A DNA stretch of 23,177 nucleotides from RYN-417 sp043745485 (GTDB taxonomy: Bacteria > Patescibacteriota > Saccharimonadia > Saccharimonadales > JACDBH01): the NCBI GenBank assembly GCA_043745485.1, contig JAYTSU010000023.1, forward strand, positions 1 to 23,177, in the 5' to 3' direction. A program made the position numbers and the translations under genes. Below are positions 21,265 through 23,177 of the stretch, piece by piece; the stretch's first letter is position 1, and the number at the start of each line of letters is the position of its first letter. The notes under the pieces are model-generated. The model did not search any database, had not been told where the DNA came from, and worked only from the letters and a program-made list of their open reading frames with translations.

Positions 21265-22686
21265 ATGACTTTATTGAAGCCAAAAAATAAAATTAATACA
21301 CAACACGCCCGAGTTGAGAGCGTAGTAAGTGCAAGTGAACATATAGCTCAGGAAATCTATCGTAAAAATGTTGAGCTTGCACATACTAATCAAACCTTAT
21401 CTTTATTGCGTACCATCGACAATCTTGTGCTTGAATCTAGCACAGCAATAAACGATTTGATTAAAGGTGTTGCAGATGCAGTTGTCAGCAACTCCAATTA
21501 TCCGTTTTGCGCCATATTCAATCGTGGTCGAGGCGAAAAAAATGCCCCAATGATGCTCAGTGCTCTCACGACCACTACAAGGATTGAAGGTCTTAATGAT
21601 AATTTTAAAGGTTTGCTTGCTCATATCTCGACAACTTGGGCAAATTCAGATATGCAGAGTCAATTAGTATCCGTTGGGCCCGAAGACATGATTCTAAAAA
21701 CTATTTTCAAACAGAGAACTCCAGAGATAATACACTTTACGCAAAAGTTTAATTGCCAGTCAATCTGTATCGTAAAGCTCCTGGCGCGTAAAGATCTTGT
21801 AGGACTTTTGTGTATTGGAATTACCCAGCACATTGACGAAGTAAAAGTCGAAGACATTGAACATCTCGGCCGAATAGGCGAAGCAGTTGGTATTGCCATA
21901 GATAACAAGCTACTTTTTGAAGAAAATAAAGTAGTACTAAAGAAATTAAAACAGTCGAACGAGAAGCTTAAAGCTCTGGATGAAGCAAAAGATGAGTTTA
22001 TAAGCATGGCTTCGCATCAGCTACGCACGCCTCTCACCTCTGTAAAGGGGTATGTCAGCATGGTGCTTGAAGGGGATGTCGGCAAAATCAGTACCCAGCA
22101 ACGCGAAATGCTTGAGCAAGCTTTTGCCAGTAGTCAGCGCATGGTCTATCTCATTGCAGATCTTCTGAATGTATCGCGGCTTAAAACAGGCAAGTTTGTC
22201 ATTGAGCGTGCGCCCACTTACCTCCCAGATGTTGTTGAAACAGAAATGAAACAACTTATTGAGTCCGCAAAAGCACGTAAGCTTGAACTTATTTTTCAAA
22301 AACCTGAACATTTTCCTATGCTAAACCTTGATGAGACAAAAACACGCCAGGTTATTATGAACTTTATGGACAATGCTATTTATTACACTCCTGCAGGTGG
22401 GCACATCCACGTAGAACTTACTGCTAAGGATCAAACGGTGGAGTATAAAGTTATAGACGATGGACTTGGGGTACCAAAAGAGGAGCAACATCACTTGTTT
22501 ACAAAGTTTTTTAGGGCAGGCAACGCCAAAAAGGCGCGTCCCGATGGCACAGGACTTGGGTTATTTATGGCTCAGAAAGTTGTTATTGCCCAAGGTGGCA
22601 GCATTATATTTGAAAGCCAAGAAAATAAAGGCAGCACATTCGGTTTCTCTTTGCCGCTTGCAGAGCTTGAAGTCAAGAAAACCTAA
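21265..22686 (+). CDS. Soluble GAF-domain histidine kinase
   Basis: A 473-residue sensor kinase with no membrane helix. Residues about 15-45 are a helix, 45-215 a GAF-like domain ('TIDNLVLESS' to 'DLVGLLCIGITQ'), about 205-245 a coiled coil ('VVLKKLKQSNEKLKALDEAK'), then HisKA with phospho-His251 in 'MASHQLRTPLTS'. The ATPase domain has N box 'NFMDNAIYYTPAGG', G1 'DDGLGVP', F box 'FTKFFR' and G2 'GTGLGLFMAQKV'. The His-Gln-Leu-Arg-Thr-Pro variant of the H box is common in cyanobacterial and candidate-phyla kinases. It is third in an operon with a membrane sensor and a 92-residue protein; no response regulator follows. Confidence 0.92.
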   Translation: MTLLKPKNKINTQHARVESVVSASEHIAQEIYRKNVELAHTNQTLSLLRTIDNLVLESSTAINDLIKGVADAVVSNSNYPFCAIFNRGRGEKNAPMMLSALTTTTRIEGLNDNFKGLLAHISTTWANSDMQSQLVSVGPEDMILKTIFKQRTPEIIHFTQKFNCQSICIVKLLARKDLVGLLCIGITQHIDEVKVEDIEHLGRIGEAVGIAIDNKLLFEENKVVLKKLKQSNEKLKALDEAKDEFISMASHQLRTPLTSVKGYVSMVLEGDVGKISTQQREMLEQAFASSQRMVYLIADLLNVSRLKTGKFVIERAPTYLPDVVETEMKQLIESAKARKLELIFQKPEHFPMLNLDETKTRQVIMNFMDNAIYYTPAGGHIHVELTAKDQTVEYKVIDDGLGVPKEEQHHLFTKFFRAGNAKKARPDGTGLGLFMAQKVVIAQGGSIIFESQENKGSTFGFSLPLAELEVKKT

Positions 22687-22701
22687 AATAAGCATATACA
22701 C

Positions 22702-22730
22702 TTGCAATTTAAGCAATAATGTGATAGTAT
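22702..22730 (+). promoter_or_regulatory. Promoter of the right-edge membrane gene
   Basis: TTGCAA (22702-22707), 17-base spacer ending in TGA (extended -10), TAGTAT (22725-22730), six bases before the ATG at 22737. No terminator is visible between the kinase stop and this promoter. Confidence 0.55.
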
Positions 22731-22736
22731 ACTGTC

Positions 22737-23177
22737 ATGTCTCAATTACAGCAGATATCTGAACAGATTACTCATATCAGCTCTCTCTCTTTGGAAGAAG
22801 CTAAAAACCATGCCGCAGTTATCGGTATGTCAGTTTTGCCTTTAGCTTTGATAGCTTCGGGTATTGATTATGTACGGCACCCGGAGGCAAAAACTCTAGG
22901 TATTGAAGGTGCTGATCCAATAGTTTTGAATGAGATCAAAGATGTTAAAGGTTCTCATTTTAAAGCTCACCGCCGTCGTTGGGGAATACCAGTTATAGCA
23001 GCCACAGGCATTAGCTTAATGGCAGCAAATTATATGAAACCTACCGTCACTATTGATGAAGTAGATACACATTCGGCCACAATGCTTATTATAGACCAAT
23101 CGTATCCGATGGACTTTACCCTGGATATGGACAACGGAATCAGCCGTACAAATGCAGTAGAAGCCGCTATTACAAAC
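22737..23177 (+). CDS. Membrane protein with VWA-like domain, N-terminal part (runs off the right edge)
   Basis: Open frame of 147 codons to the window end, with a promoter just upstream. Hydrophobic segments at about 27-43 and 83-99 flank a basic loop ('KAHRRRW'), as in BatA/BatB-like two-helix VWA proteins. After the second helix comes 'TMLIIDQSYPMD' and 'ISRTNAVEAAI', which aligns by eye with the VWA start 'v.lvlDvSgSM....sRl.aak.ai'. The MIDAS motif DxSxS would read Asp120-x-Ser122-x-Pro124, so the third ligand is missing and metal-dependent binding may be lost. The family call is tentative because only the first strand and helix of the domain are in view. Confidence 0.55.
   Translation, partial: MSQLQQISEQITHISSLSLEEAKNHAAVIGMSVLPLALIASGIDYVRHPEAKTLGIEGADPIVLNEIKDVKGSHFKAHRRRWGIPVIAATGISLMAANYMKPTVTIDEVDTHSATMLIIDQSYPMDFTLDMDNGISRTNAVEAAITN

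Overview
The window looks like a chromosome segment of a Candidate Phyla Radiation bacterium, most likely Candidatus Saccharibacteria (TM7). The grounds are: a helix-turn-helix domain fused to MurA, an XRE-DUF3467 protein, a very small protein that is almost only a sorting signal next to a sortase, several actinobacteria-like small proteins, compact packing with 1-29 base overlaps, and many promoters whose -10 box lies only 6-10 bases before the start codon. UGA is used as a normal stop (folD), so the recoded Gracilibacteria/Absconditabacteria type is unlikely. The phylum call is inference; no rRNA is present to confirm it.

Layout. 1-1608 is a cell-surface block: a left-truncated glycosyltransferase, a 55-residue LATTG sorting-signal protein, a divergent sortase and a 37-residue membrane ORF. 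A perfect 62-bp palindrome bounded by a direct repeat sits between sortase and substrate. 1605-5574 holds HTH-murA, glyA and murB. 5634-7468 holds an XRE-DUF3467 protein, an NAD(P)-binding oxidoreductase, a four-helix membrane protein and tRNA-Arg(UCG). 7518-10706 is a plus-strand run: folC, dihydrofolate reductase and a variant NRAMP-family transporter. 10708-12883 is a minus-strand run: SGNH hydrolase, YbaK-type deacylase, a frameshifted small membrane protein and a cupin. 12943-13431 is noncoding and highly structured: tRNA-Lys(CUU), fragments resembling it, seven palindromes and two strong hairpins. 13470-15212 is a membrane histidine kinase. 15309-18402 has folD-murI (plus) against response regulator-murD (minus). 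18530-23177 is a plus-strand accessory stretch: unknown membrane protein plus NNMT-like methyltransferase, then a three-gene sensor/adaptor/kinase operon, then a right-truncated protein that resembles a von Willebrand A (VWA) domain.

How the genes work together. Peptidoglycan precursor synthesis (murA, murB, murI, murD) is interleaved with folate one-carbon metabolism (glyA, folC, dihydrofolate reductase, folD). Signalling genes (two histidine kinases, one receiver-only response regulator) lie beside them, and the response regulator is apparently co-transcribed with murD. The least explained parts are the palindrome at 749-810, the tRNA-Lys-associated palindrome cluster, the split membrane-sensor/kinase operon at 20133-22686, and the operon pairing an unknown membrane protein with an NNMT-type methyltransferase.
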